Source: Alitta virens (lineage: Eukaryota > Annelida > Polychaeta > Phyllodocida > Nereididae). From it: a stretch of DNA of 64,000 nucleotides. Every line of letters begins with the position of its first letter. Within the stretch, counting starts at the first letter, position 1. The position numbers and the translations under genes were made by a program. The notes beneath the pieces are model-generated. The model was given only the letters and a program-made list of their open reading frames with translations. It was not told the DNA's origin and did not search any database. Where the stretch lies: positions 13,030,215 through 13,094,214 of the forward strand of contig OW028574.1 in the NCBI GenBank assembly GCA_932294295.1, given 5' to 3'. This document shows, piece after piece, positions 1 to 11,760 of this stretch.

Positions 1-242
1 CGAAAAGAACAAAATGTCCAACTGAAAAAAAGGAAAACATAAATGAATAAACCATGAATCAGGAAAATATAATACAAGTTTCATGTCATGGAGAAGTGCA
101 AAATAAATATATATACATAAATCAATGTTGCGTACATTTCTCTCCATTTTGTGCTGTTCCATGCCATTTGTGGCAAAATATTACTTTTTTGGTGGACATC
201 TATTTTGAATCTTTCTGACTATAAATTTACATATGGACATAC

Positions 243-813
243 CTGTGGCAAAAATGGCCAGAACAAGTTTGGTCTTGGACTCATTCAGTGCTTGTGTCAT
301 GTAGACGTAACTAGTAATGCCCAAGAAGAAGCCAACTGTGTGAAACATCTGAAACAATGAAATTAATGATTTACATGCATTAAAATGATAGTGACCTCCC
401 CAGCCATTTGTTGCACCTAATTAATATGCGCGTCTTCCTGTTCTCGTTTCTGATTCGATGAGACGCAACGTTACGAACTTGCGATATAAAGCAGACGACG
501 CGACGTCATCCTATAAACTTTAGGCTTTTAAATTATAAGTAGGCCTAAAATGTAACAATAACAAATCGTAAAACTTTAGTTAATAGACCTGGGTTAGATT
601 TCTACTCACCAGCACACCCATAGTGAAGCTCTGCGTGGTTTTCTGAGGCTTCTGAAAAATCTGAATCTGCGAAAAATCGTACAGGAGAAAGATGGTGAGG
701 ATGGCAAACAGCGCGACGGACACAAAAATAAAGATGTCCTTTGTAGGTGTCCATAAAAACGGCACTTTCGTCCAACAAAGGAATTTTTTCAGAGCTCCTG
801 GGGCTTGCCACAT
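243..813 (-). CDS. Two exons of a small host membrane protein (partial)
   Basis: Exon 1 runs from an ATG at 813 to 610 and ends in GTGCTG|GTGAGT. Exon 2 is 348-243, with a TTTCAG acceptor and a CACAG|GTATGT donor, so the gene continues off the left edge. The reading frame stays open across the junction. Exon 1 encodes about 68 residues: an amphipathic start (MWQAPGALKKF), then a hydrophobic stretch around residues 27-47 (IFIFVSVALFAILTIFLLY). Exon 2 adds further hydrophobic sequence, so this is a multi-pass membrane protein. The ATG at 813 is preferred over the in-frame one at 915 because it has a good context and the upstream ATG lies beyond a CRE-rich promoter-like stretch. I do not recognise the family. 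Confidence 0.6.
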
Positions 814-849
814 CGCGAAGTTGAGCGCGTTTCCCTCCCTACGCAAATA

Positions 850-877
850 TGACGTCACGTCATCATTCGTGACGTCA
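850..877 (-). promoter_or_regulatory. Paired CRE/ATF palindromes
   Basis: Two perfect TGACGTCA octamers lie at 850-857 and 871-877 (the second begins at the T of 870), 20 bp apart and about 37-64 nt upstream of the proposed ATG at 813 of the leftward gene. TGACGTCA is the full cAMP-response element bound by CREB/ATF factors. Spacing and position fit a core promoter of that gene. Confidence 0.5.
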
Positions 878-913
878 TTTGAAACATAGGTTTTTGTATA
901 GCAAACCCTCAGC

Positions 914-1559
914 AAAAAGCTTTCACTCTAAAATTTATAATACAAATCGTATACATGAGTTAACAAGTACAGCTATAAGCTAGGGGATTGCTTTTTTGCT
1001 CAGATTTCCGCTTCCTAATGAAATACAGTGTTGGCCAAAAGTTCATACCAGAATTTTTCAATAGGTGAGGTAACAGAAATTTTTAATTCTACTAGTAGCA
1101 AAACTCAAAATTAGGTTTAACTTAAAAAAAAAAATTAATGATACAGTTAGATGCAATAGTGGATTTTCACGGAAGGTTCTCTATATTTCAACCGAGTGGC
1201 TAAAACAGAACACTGCATTTCTATTGGCTGAAAAGTTCCTGCCCTTGGCTGTGATTGGCTGAAGCAAAGTGCATCCTAGCAGCAGTATTTCTCGTGCATT
1301 TTAATGTATTGACATCTTAGGATTCAATTGATTTTTGTTATTTTTCTGAGAAAGTTATATTTATTGAATAAGTCAGTTATCCTCTATGTGTGAAAAGGAA
1401 AATGAGTAATAAGAGGAGAAGAAAGACTTATGTCTTGCTGAACTCAAGGCTGCTCAGTAAAAGACTCTATTGTTGGTGAAAAGAAAGGAAAACCATGCAC
1501 CTAAAGCATAATTATGGCGGCTGAAGGAGACATTTTCAGACAAAGATCTAATGCCCTAA
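914..1559. other. Non-coding stretch
   Basis: No ORF with coding character is visible here. The stretch separates the leftward membrane-protein gene from the Harbinger element. Confidence 0.5.
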
Positions 1560-2186
1560 AGGGGGGTTCTCACATAGCCGGTTTTCCCGGAGAAGCCGTA
1601 TTGCTCTCGCGGAATGATGTAATATTGCGCAAGTTTGGGCATCTGTACTGCAACCATGGTTATCGGAAGAAGGTGAACACACTTACTCGATTCCTCGCAG
1701 TCGTCCCCGAACCGAGAACAACTGCCAAAATTGACGGATGTTTTGTTCATGTTCAAAACTTCCATAGAAAACTCGGGGGTGATTGTTTATAGTTAGCAAC
1801 CGTAGTGAAGTCATTGTTGCCGTAGAGGCACTCGTGGCAGACGCCAAGTCACACGTGAGACACTCGTAGAAACCGGCGGGAGGGTACGTGTGCGATGATT
1901 AAACCGTCAGGTTCTACGTGTGCACTCACGTGTACCACAGATAAGTTACCGGTTTCTACATATAGAAAAATCAATACCTACGTAAGCAAAGTGTGACTCA
2001 TGTTTGCCACGAGCAAGTCACCGGCTGCTAGGTGAAGGACAGGTGATGGACTGTTGCAGGGCCAGTTGGCTTGTCACGTGACCTCGACCAGCAGTATATA
2101 ATCATTCACAGTGAAGTAAACTTCATTCACACCTCTGCCTTCTCTGCTGCTGTTGCTGTTTGCTGTTTCAACTTTACCATTTCACC

Positions 2187-3567
2187 ATGGAACCGAAGAA
2201 GAGACGCAATCTTGGAAAGAAAAAAGTCACAGAAGAAGAGCCATCTTCACTTGCCTTTTGGGAAAAATTGTTTGAGTCTGAAGAATCCAGTGTTCCTGCA
2301 GCTCCTGCTAGTGCTGCCAGTTCTACTTATCACACTCCTGCCACATCTCCTGCAAGGTCTCCTGCCAAGCCTCCTGCCAGGTCTCCTGCCACATTTGCTA
2401 GGTCTCCTGCTAAGTCTCCTGCCAGGTCTTCTGCCAAGTCTGCCAGAGATCCCGACTTTGATGTAGACAAGGAGAAGAGAGACACCCAAGAAGAAGATGA
2501 TGGTAGTGATGCCTGTCAATTTCCTGCCACCCAGGCCTCCTCCACCACTGCTCCTGCTGCATCGCAGAAGAAGCCAAGAAGAAAGACTGAGAAGCTTTTT
2601 CTACCTCCCAATGATGAGTAAGACATTGCTGACAGGTACCGGGAGAATGACATATGACAGGACCAGACGTGACTACAAGGATCATCAGAGAAAGATGAGG
2701 TTCATCGATGACAAGGCAAAGACCCTCAGTGTACCCTGTACTGGGCTAGAGTTGAAGACCTGGCTGGAGTCTATCCGAACCAGTGCTGGGAAGCTCATCA
2801 AACTGGGCCCTTCCAGTACAGCCAAGAGAAATCTGACAGAGAAGAAGTGGATTATCGACAACTTTGGGTTCCTTGAGCAACATATCTCCAGTGTGCCGTC
2901 TCGTCAAGCTGTCAACCTAAAGAAGCAGATTCCGAAGACAAAGAAGCAACTGCCCAACTTGGATGACAGTTCTAGTGCAGGGCAGGCAGATTCTGGGCCT
3001 GAAGAAGTGGAAGAAGTTGAAGAAGTTGACATCGAGCCAAGTCCAGTCTTCCCAGCGCCAACCAAGGGTGGTCCCTTCAAGAAGAGGAAGAATATTGGTG
3101 ATCATTCTTCTGCATCAAGCTCCAAATTAGCTGACATAGTCCAGTCTGCTCAGCAGACAGCAGCAAGGATTGACCAGCATATGAAAGCCATCGCACAGCC
3201 TCCTCCTCCTCCTCCTGCAGATCCGAAGACCCCAGAGAATCTGATCGATGACTGACTACATATATTCTGAGTGTCTTCAGTTGGACTGGGACACCTATGA
3301 TGACGTCGAAGCCCAGCGCAAGTCAGGAGGAACAAGCAGCAGCAGCAACAGCAGCAGTTGATTCTTCAGCAGCAGCAGCTCCATCAGCAGCAGGCCCAGA
3401 TGTTTCAGCCGACGTTCACCCAGTTCCAGCAGGCTACTCCTGAGAAACAATGGACTACCTTGCAGACGATGTCTACACAGCCGTCCGCTTCAGCTTCTTT
3501 ACAGCCTACAGGAGCTTCTTGTTTTTTCTACTGGAACATCTACGGCAACAGGAACAGGATAAGGTGA
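2187..3567 (+). pseudogene. Harbinger Myb/SANT-like DNA-binding protein, broken
   Basis: The start MEPKKRRN at 2187 opens a 145-codon frame with an ARSPAKSPAR-type repetitive, proline/serine/alanine-rich segment (about residues 45-85), followed by KTEKLFLPPNDE. It is stopped by TAA at 2619. Comparison with the second Harbinger copy in this window, which reads on as DEQDVAYWYRDNPIFYDQ, shows that the stop replaced a Gln codon. A frame change at about 2650 then brings in the Myb/MADF-like helices (YDRTRRDYKDHQRKM, then LELKTWLESIRTSAGKL). That frame stays open to 3255, where the gene shifts again into a Gln-rich tail (about 3290-3567). In autonomous Harbingers this partner protein binds the element ends and carries the transposase into the nucleus. 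Confidence 0.75.
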
Positions 3568-3787
3568 TTACTTCTTCTGAGACATCTGAGTCATACGGAA
3601 GGACGAGTTCATCAGCTGGCTCATGTTGAGCAGAGTCGACCTGGCAGGAAGGTTGTCACTGGCAGACAGCAAGGATCCCACTGAAGGAAGGTTCAAGGAA
3701 GAAGAACCAGGCACCACATGAGAAGAAGCAGAGAAGACGCCCAATGAAGATGAATGCACAGGTCCAGAAGTTTCTCAAATCATATCA

Positions 3788-5018
3788 ACTTGCCATGGGA
3801 CACTTCCTTCCTCTGAGTTGACATAGTCCACCAAGTACGTCGTTGTAACTTGGCACTCTGGGTAGCATATTTCCCTCCGATCCTATGTGGTGGCATTTCA
3901 GCAATTTCTCAAGCTTCCCGCCAAGCCCCAGGATTGATCTGATGGGTGACTGGATCTTCGTGGTCAAGCATGTTGTTCTGGGTTGTCGGATATCTGATTC
4001 TCATGAGGTTGTGGAGGCAGCAGCATGCAAGGCCAAAGATTCCACAGTCTTGGTTTTCTGGGACATAGTGGTTAGCAGACACCTTAACCTTCTCCACAAT
4101 TCTTCTGGCTCTGGAGAGTCTGTAATTGTAGATCCTCTGCCATCTGGTCATGTTGCACAGAGGCAGTGGTTTCATCAGCCAGGTTCTCAAAGGGAGGGCA
4201 TCATCCCCAACGATGAAGTATGGTACAGGTCTGTCACCACCAGCAATAGGTTCAGGTGGAGGTAATCCAATGGTCCCATCTTCTAGAGCTTCCCTCAGGG
4301 CTGTAGCAGCAAAAAATCCTCCATCAGATCCAAAACCATTTGCTCCACAATCCACATAGATGAACTTGTAGTCTGCATCCACAAGAGCCATGAGAATGGA
4401 AGCCCTTGTAGTTATAGTAGAGTGAACCACCTTTGGGAGGACACCTGATGGCCACATGCTTCCCATCTATGGCACCAATACAATGGGGAAAGTTCCATCT
4501 TGTTTCAAACAGCTGTGCAACTTCTCTCCACTCTTCTGGTGTTGTTGGACAGGAGATGACATCTTCTGCACATATACTCAGCTATGATGGCTTCACAGAC
4601 TTCAGGAATGAGCTGTTGCTAGTTGCCAAATACCTCAGGGTGATGGCAATCCTGAATCCTGGCTCCAAAGAAGGTGTCTTGCTTGGTTATCCTAGGCCCA
4701 ACTTTGGCAAGCAGCTCTTGGAACATGTTCTGGCTGGATGCTCACAAAGTTCTTGTAATGGGTTCCATCCTCCATCAATAGTTCATTCATCAAGCGTTCG
4801 TATTGGCCAATCTGAGGTCTTCGCAAGAGCCATGGCCTCACCCAATATCTCTTCCTTCTCCATCTCTCGATGACTGCTCGTCTTCTTTCTGCAGCTCTTC
4901 TGGACTGTTCTTCATCGTGCATAATAGCCTGTGCAAGAGTTGCTAGTTGCAGATTTAATTCCAAGCTGGCCTGAGCCAATTTTACAATGGTTGTTGGTTG
5001 GTCTACTGCATGTGCCAT
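3788..5018 (-). pseudogene. Harbinger DDE transposase, broken
   Basis: The gene starts at 5018 (MAHAVDQPT). Its N-terminal part (5018-4692) has the basic RRKRYWVRPWLLRRPQIGQ segment typical of HARBI1-type transposases. The catalytic core lies in other frames further down. GAIDGKHV (first Asp) is near 4480-4460. [13 protein letters not shown] (second Asp), then PYFIVGDDALPLRTWLMKP and NYRLSRARRIVEK (Glu) follow in the frame 4466-3909, with CCCLHNLMRIRYP near the end. At least three frame breaks (about 4690, 4460 and 3915) separate these blocks. The family acts as a DDE endonuclease cutting at the element ends with 3 bp TWA targets, matching the TAA duplications seen. Confidence 0.85.
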
Positions 5019-6379
5019 GGTCCTTCCTCTGTGGTAACGAGGAGCAGAACGAAGGCTACAGACAAGCAGCCACTTATATATTCACATCTGCCCTCCACCG
5101 TGACAGCCGGCCTTCAAATGTAGTACACCTAGTTCACGTAGTTAACTTGCCAGGTCGTTCCTTGTAACCCTCACAGTTGTGATTGACACATGCTTGATAC
5201 GCCCCACACACGTACAAGCCTGCGGGTCGTACATAGATGCCGTGGAGTCTCCTGTCGTAAACATGATTTACCCGTGGCTCACCCGGCATCAGACCGGGTA
5301 TCATCCGTCGGGTCTGGTACGTATCCTACGTGTGATCCGCCGGGTGTCCGTGATTCACACCTCGCTGCTGCCAACTCACCCGTAGCCTTGAGCACCGCCC
5401 GCATTTGCTTCCAACAACCGTGGTGAAGTCGTCAAAATGGGGTATTACATAATTCTATGAGAGCAATACGGCTTTACCGGGAAAGCGGCTATGTGAGAAC
5501 CCCCCTTAATTGACTTTGTACTACTGTCTGAGGCTAAAAATAGAAATAATAATACACACACGTACTGTGGCATGCGGGTCTGCGATATGCTACAGAATAT
5601 AATATTATGGATCTCAAATCTAATTTAGATAAGAATGTTATTGTAGTTCATTCTATAAGTATTGTGCTTAATTGTTGTAATGTTATGTAACTGCTTTTGT
5701 TCAGACAATGGAATAAAATAGGTCTTTGTGCACGCACAATGCACACAATAGATTGTTTAAGTTCTTTATAGTAAAAATGCTTGAACCCACTGGTTTTAAG
5801 ATCCAGTCAACTAATTCCGGCCAGGCTTACTACAGTGCAACAAAATTATTACTGGCTAACAGCATAGGCTGCATTCTTTCAAATTGTTTGTGTGACTTAC
5901 TACTTCATCGTACATCCATCAGTGAGTATTTATGCTTATACATATATGATAAAATAATAAGTACATATGTACTAAAAGTAAGTTTTATTTATCTTGTTTA
6001 TGCCAAGTTACCTGAGACAGACAGATAGATAGATAGATAGATAGATAAGGCTGGCTATTTACAAGAAATTGGGGGGACTCCACAATGGCCAGTCACTCTT
6101 CAATGTTTCATCATATTGTAATGTTCATTGTTTCACTATGCAATTTATTTTATTGTATTGTTGCAATGCTGGGTGGCTCAATGACCAGCAGTGTTACATT
6201 TATTATTAATTTGATGATATAGCAAATTAAGTTCACACTATTTGCACTGGATTCGGATTTGATTCAATCTGCCGTTTATAACTTCTATGAGCTGATAAGA
6301 TAAGATAAGATAAGATAGGTAAGATTGACTGACCTGCAGACAGACAGAACTTGATTTTTGTAGTAATTGTCAAAATAGC

Positions 6380-6405
6380 ATGCACTTGTCCATGGACAAG
6401 TGCAT
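6380..6405. repeat. Perfect 26 bp palindrome
   Basis: The sequence is its own reverse complement across all 26 bases, centred on CCATGG at 6390-6395, with no spacer. It is not part of any repeat I recognise. Confidence 0.9.
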
Positions 6406-6559
6406 CCATGGAAAATAAACTAATAGCGAAAATGAATCATTACAGATTAAAATACAATGTAAAGTTCACACACACTAATTCTGCCATAATTAATTGCACT
6501 TGACTATGACATTGAGTGAACAAATCAGTGACAGGTCAATCGCCATTAACGTATGTTAA

Positions 6560-6587
6560 TAGATAGACAGATAGATAGATAGATAGT

Positions 6588-6635
<48 letters not shown>

Positions 6636-6638
6636 CAG
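6560..6638. repeat. (GATA)n microsatellite
   Basis: About 18 GATA units with a few GACA/GTTA interruptions. Smaller GATA and GATAA tracts lie at 6019-6048 and 6293-6318. Confidence 0.95.
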
Positions 6639-8790
6639 AAAGAATTAGGAAAAAAGGAAAAATAGATTTGAATGTATAAGTACATTACAAAGTCGTTAAT
6701 ATGTTAGGTCCTGTCGAATTTGACTGATGGCCTAGTGCAAAAATCATAAAGCCAAAGTGTGACATAACGGAAGATAATGCATAAAAACTCAACCTTCTTA
6801 ATAACTGAAATTTTGGTATTAACATCATTGTAAGTATCATAATTTCATTATTTAATCGGTTTACTGCAGAATGAACATGCGGCTCATGCAAGAATCTACT
6901 GTATTTTATAAAAATTGACACAATGCCACATCCATTCGATGTTTCACATGTAAAACCCTTAAATAAATTTAAGTAAATGATTTGCTTAGTCATGCAATTT
7001 CATTAGGACCTTTTGTATGATGGCATAACACTCGGGACAAATTTTCCATCTCCCACTACCCTTGAACTTCGACAATAGTCTGGAATGATATGAAAAACAT
7101 ATAATACCATGATTTTATGCTATTATAATTTTTCTAATAGATCAATAAAATTGTAAAAAATCTGAGTGATAAATGGAATATAACGCTCGGGACCAAAAAA
7201 AGCTTCACTCTGACTCATAGATAAAAATAAGATATGATTACAACTATTATTGCTATCTTCCAGCAAAATTTCAGCAATCTGAATGCTATATATATTACTT
7301 ACATAATTTCTTGGATAATGCATAAAATGTGGAAATTTACTATATTTAGAATGGAGAGTCTCTTTTGTAAGGTGCACATTGATGAGGCACAGATAGGAAT
7401 AAATGCTCAATTATTTTAGTTTAGAAAACTAGACTTATTATACATAAGAAAAAGTTATTCCGGAAAACTAACTTATAAGCACAACTTACTGAAATCAATC
7501 ATGAGATGGATATTTAACCAACTTCAAGATGTCACACTAAAAATGGTAAAAAATGGCCGTTTTTCTGCTGTTAATTTTGTTTTAAAATGCCAACTCAAAT
7601 TTTTCGAGAATGCTACCAAATATAGCATAAAAAATAAAAAAAACTCTAAAATTAGTATAATAGCTAAATATGATACTAAAGGCTTCATTATTTTTGCACT
7701 AGGCCTGATGCAGAAGTGGACTTAGGCCTGTATGTGAAACTATGAATATATGAATGATGATTTAAGAGACCTGCAGATGTAGCAAGTAGTAAGTAGTGAA
7801 GTTTATTTTTTGGCCAGTGAGCCAGTGAAATTCTTAAGGTGATCCGGTAAAGTATTGAAGAAGAATGAAACTTTGTATTTAAAAGTTAGCTTTTAAATTT
7901 TTCGTTGAATTTTAACCGGATGAATATCATTTCTTTGTCTAGTAGTGTGGGAGTGGATTTCATTATTTAGGGGCAAGAGGTTGTGGTAGGATGCCTAGTT
8001 TTGGTCTAAAAGAAAAAGCAATCCACCCATTGGCCTATAAAAAATATATATGTCAATTGATTAAAGATTTAAAATGTGAAAAGAAAAGAAATAAAGATTT
8101 ATATCGATCCGAACCTATATGGTGATTAAAATATGCAATAACGTGAAATCTCCCATGGGTTTTGTTATATGATCCACTGTATAATATGGTGTTTAGTATT
8201 TCATAACATGATTGCCTGGGCTGGCAGGTCATGTGGCTCTGCCTGCCTGTCAATCCATTGAAAAGAATGAATCGTGCGTTTTCACGCCATAATTGGCAGG
8301 CAGGCTGTGAGTTTCACACTGCGTCACAACAGATTTTTGGGACAAATGTTGTTCGGGTCACAGGGAATCACATTGGACTTACAGATAAAGACAGAAACAG
8401 ATAAAAAGTAGGACTTGCTTGACTCACACCATATGAGGCATTACGAAGCAGGACAAGTCCTTAATATTTGATCACTTTGGCCTCAATGAATGACTGCAGC
8501 CTTGTACAGGTAGGTGGTTACCTTAATTAAGGTCCAGCTTGGTCTAATCAATACCTTAATAGTTTACCTTAAATTCAACTTCTGGAACGTAGTTTGTACA
8601 TACATGTATGGATGCCTTTAATTACAATATTAAATCATATTAGAGTGGACGTTGTGGATTAGATATTGATAATATTACAAGTATTAGGACATTTGTGTTT
8701 GTATTACAGGTGCAGTAGATCTACACAGCTAGGTCGAACGTTGCGCTTGGTTGGATAAACTGAAAAGCAATTTAAAGACCTGCATCGAAT

Positions 8791-9845
8791 GTGCATGGGG
8801 GTTTTCAGAAAGAACGATTCAACATGAAATCGCCAGAGGGAGCTGTTCCTCTGGTCAAGAAAAAATCGCGCAAGATCAAAAAGGCCCTTGGACGAGTTGT
8901 ACGTCGCAAAACGTCCTCAGAGGGGGCGCCACTAACTGAACATGAAGAGGGCCCGGCAGGTGGCAGCAGTCTAGAATTAACGCCCTCTGACGATCAACAA
9001 TGGACTGATGTGGACCTTTCTGATATAACTGAGCGACTAAAACGCGTCACCATCAAAGATGACGTCAAACCAGGAACGTCAAACGATCCTGACGTCATCG
9101 AGCTCATTGATGTGCAAGAGATTGAGACTGAAAAGAAAAAGAAGAAGAAGAAAAGGAAATTGAGCAAGAAAAAGGTCAGTTTCATTTTTTGAATTTTAAA
9201 ATGACTTCTCTTGAAATCTGCATGTTGAGAGCAAATGAATTGAGATATACATTCTATAAAGGAATACAATTATTGTTTTAGCAAAAAGAAACCATATTAC
9301 TTCATGGTTTAATAACTTATTATAATAATTGTATACTCTGCAGGAGCCTATAGGCCTAAATCCTAGCACAAGTTAAACTCCCTTACCAAACGTGTCATAA
9401 GGTATATATTCTAAATGTGTATACATTTTTCCAAATTAAGTCGTGGGTTTAAAATTCTAGCGATGTGTTGACCAAACTTGCTGTTTTGACTACAAAATGA
9501 TTATATATGAGTGTTAGGATCATGTCAACCTAATGAATAATAATTCCAATACAAAAAGGATAATATAAGTATAGGCCTACTATTTCAATGCTAAATTCAA
9601 TTTGTACTTTAGAACTTGTCTTCGTTTTTTTTACACAGATGAGAAAGAAGACTTGGAAGGCCATGAAGTCCAGCTGGAGGTACATGAAGGCTGGCCTGGT
9701 GATGCTGGCAAACTCATCAGCAGCCTGGAATCTGACAGGTGCAGTAAACACAGTCATACAGGATTACTACCAAAACAAAGACTTTCGCTCTTCGGATTAC
9801 AGGACTTACAGCCCTGCAGGGACATCTGGCTATAGCGGCCATTGA
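8791..9845 (+). CDS. Lysine-rich two-exon host gene A
   Basis: Exon 1 is open from an ATG at 8791 (a second candidate start, MKSPEGAV, is at 8824) to a donor at AAAAAG|GTCAGT after 9174. Exon 2 starts at 9639 after TTACACAG and ends with TGA at 9843-9845. The intron is phase 0. Exon 1 may be preceded by a 5' exon, since a good acceptor (TGTATTACAG) ends at 8709. The predicted protein is about 197 residues. It has basic patches near residues 20-40 (KKKSRKIKKALGRVVRRK) and at the exon end (KKKKKKKRKLSKKK), an acidic middle (SDITERLKR, DVIELIDVQEIE), and a Trp/Met/Ala-rich second exon (TWKAMKSSWRYMKAG). An AATAAA overlaps the stop region at 9846. The basic runs suggest a nuclear protein (inference). 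Family unknown. It resembles gene B in layout. Confidence 0.6.
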
Positions 9846-9851
9846 AATAAA

Positions 9852-11760
9852 GAAGAAAAAAGAAAGAAGAAAAAAAGAAAAGAAAACAAATTGAAGAATT
9901 AAGAAAGAACGTTCTAAATGGAATATGATATAATGACCATGGTTTCTAGACCCTACAGCTTATTACCAGATTCACTGTTTTTGTGAAATAACACCCAGCA
10001 GTCATATTACAGTTCTGCAACTTTTATATTAAAATCATCAGTATTATAAATCTCTTTGCTCTTGTAGCCACCTCCTCCCAACTACTTTTTGTGTAATCAC
10101 TTCATAATGTTACACGATTTATTTTTGTTATGTATTATTCTACTTGTTCTGCATCATGTTTTTAAAATTTGATTAGAAATCAAATAAAATCTATTATTAT
10201 TGTCATTATTTCATATTAAAATCGTGTCAATACCATCGTTGAACATATTTATTTTTGTAATCAATTTTATACTGACTTATATTGTCAAAAAAGAAACAAA
10301 CAAACATTGTCAAGACTTACAAATATGCATATCAATGAAATAAATATTTAGAGGCCTATATATGTGTAATTTACATATGTATAGCTGTTTAATTCATGTT
10401 TTCTGTCTACATTTTGATAAGCATATTATTTGTATATATATGGATGTAATTGAATAAAAATATATTTTGTAAATAATAAAAAATATATATATCTATATAC
10501 AAAAAGGAAAAAATATATTTCTTGACGCTGACATCATATATGAATCATGTTAGGCCTATAATTGCTTTATCAATAGAGAGTAAAACTTCACAAACTGGCG
10601 GATCCAGGGGGGGGGGGGGCATTATCCCCCCCCCCCGTAGAGTCAGAGCTGGATCTGCCACTGACTTCACAAAAATGTTTGTTTGTGCCTAATTATTGAA
10701 ATCAATATATGGCCTAACGTGGGTGATATACATGTAGCATCCTAAGGATAAACACACGGAAGATCGATTTTTGGCCTACTTAGAACGGCACAGTTTGGCC
10801 ATGTAGCTGTGCCCAGGTAACAAGCACCCAGCTAATGTATGCACAACTCACCTGTAAAATGGCCAAGAACGAAATTACTGGAACTTATCCTGGAGTCAAC
10901 TCAACATAGTCTGGATTATTACTAATTTGGATGTTATTAATATAAATGAGTAATATTTGAAATGATACACATTTCGCATGAATATATTGTGATGACATAG
11001 CAGTAGCTACAGCAGCTGTCATCCGCACATAAATAAACATATACACTGATATATGCAGATTTATAACTATGCGGTTGCACTTGTGGGTTGCATATGGTTA
11101 TTTTTGATATTACTACATTAACCAGGTGAGGATGAAGTTTTCATATTTCAGAATAATTGGATGTTAATGAAGATGTGACATTACATGGATGCACAAATAC
11201 ACATTTTCATATTGTACACTAACAATGGCTATATGTGTGCTACATGCAGGTAGACATGGATCCTGGTTATGCATGACCTGAAGAAGCTAAAGAAGTCAGC
11301 CTTCAAGCTTGTCTAACCTAGATACAGAGAGGAGCGAATGTCCTTGTTTATACACAGGGTGGAGAGTTTTATGGTTTTAAGTCAATTGTGTAGGTGCACT
11401 GGAATTATCCAATGGAAATTAATGGCCCATGTGATGTGATATCAATATTTGATAAATTAGAAACAACACCATGGTCCATACATTGCCTCTAGGGCAATAT
11501 TACAATTATGTGGCTGTCTTTAGCAGCCTGGATTACCAATGGGGAGCTACTTTATGAACAATGCACTTAGACAATGAATGAAAATGCGTAGTGCATACTT
11601 TACATATATACGGATAAATTGCAAATGAAGAAACTTATTATTGATTGAAGCTGAAGTTGTGTAAGGGAAATGGTTTATGTGGCTTGGAGGCTTTTTCAAT
11701 GACTTAACATTTCAAGTCGTGAAATAAAAATAAACATTGAATTGACCTCAAACTAAGGTC
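9852..11760. other. Intergenic DNA between host genes A and B
   Basis: AT-rich, without coding exons that I can support. It contains further poly(A) signals (for example AATAAA near 10183) and the tiny hAT-like element at 10593-10663. Confidence 0.5.
10593..10663. mobile_element. 71 bp hAT-like miniature element
   Basis: An identical 8 bp direct repeat, ACTTCACA, flanks the segment (10585-10592 and 10664-10671). Inside, the ends are inverted repeats of the TGGCGGATCCAG / CTGGATCTGCCA type, and the core is a G tract opposite a C tract that could form one hairpin. An 8 bp target duplication and CAGTGGC-type ends are the hallmark of hAT elements. Confidence 0.75.

Larger units (their letters stand above)
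1560..5506. mobile_element. PIF/Harbinger DNA transposon, full length
   Basis: Terminal inverted repeats of about 60 bp start AGGGGGGTTCTCACATAGCC at 1560 and are mirrored at 5506. Both ends are flanked by the 3 bp target duplication TAA (1557-1559 and 5507-5509), as expected for PIF/Harbinger. Inside are two convergent genes, the usual Harbinger pair: a Myb/SANT-like DNA-binding protein on the plus strand and a DDE transposase on the minus strand. Both are broken, so this copy cannot move by itself. The subterminal regions (about 1800-2060 and 5150-5420) carry short GTGAC/ACACGTA-type motifs repeated in both orientations, likely transposase binding sites (inference). Confidence 0.9.
5510..8709. 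other. Gene-free AT-rich host DNA with GATA microsatellites
   Basis: I see no convincing coding exon in this 3.2 kb. It holds GATA/GATAA microsatellites at 6019-6048, 6293-6318 and 6560-6638 and a 26 bp palindrome at 6380-6405. Short ORFs here lack coding character. Confidence 0.5.

Noticed and set aside
2071..2466. Leu-rich ORF (PVLLITLLPHLL repeats)
   Set aside because: It is the shifted reading of the SPAKSPAR-repeat region of the Myb-like gene; the repeats keep all frames open.
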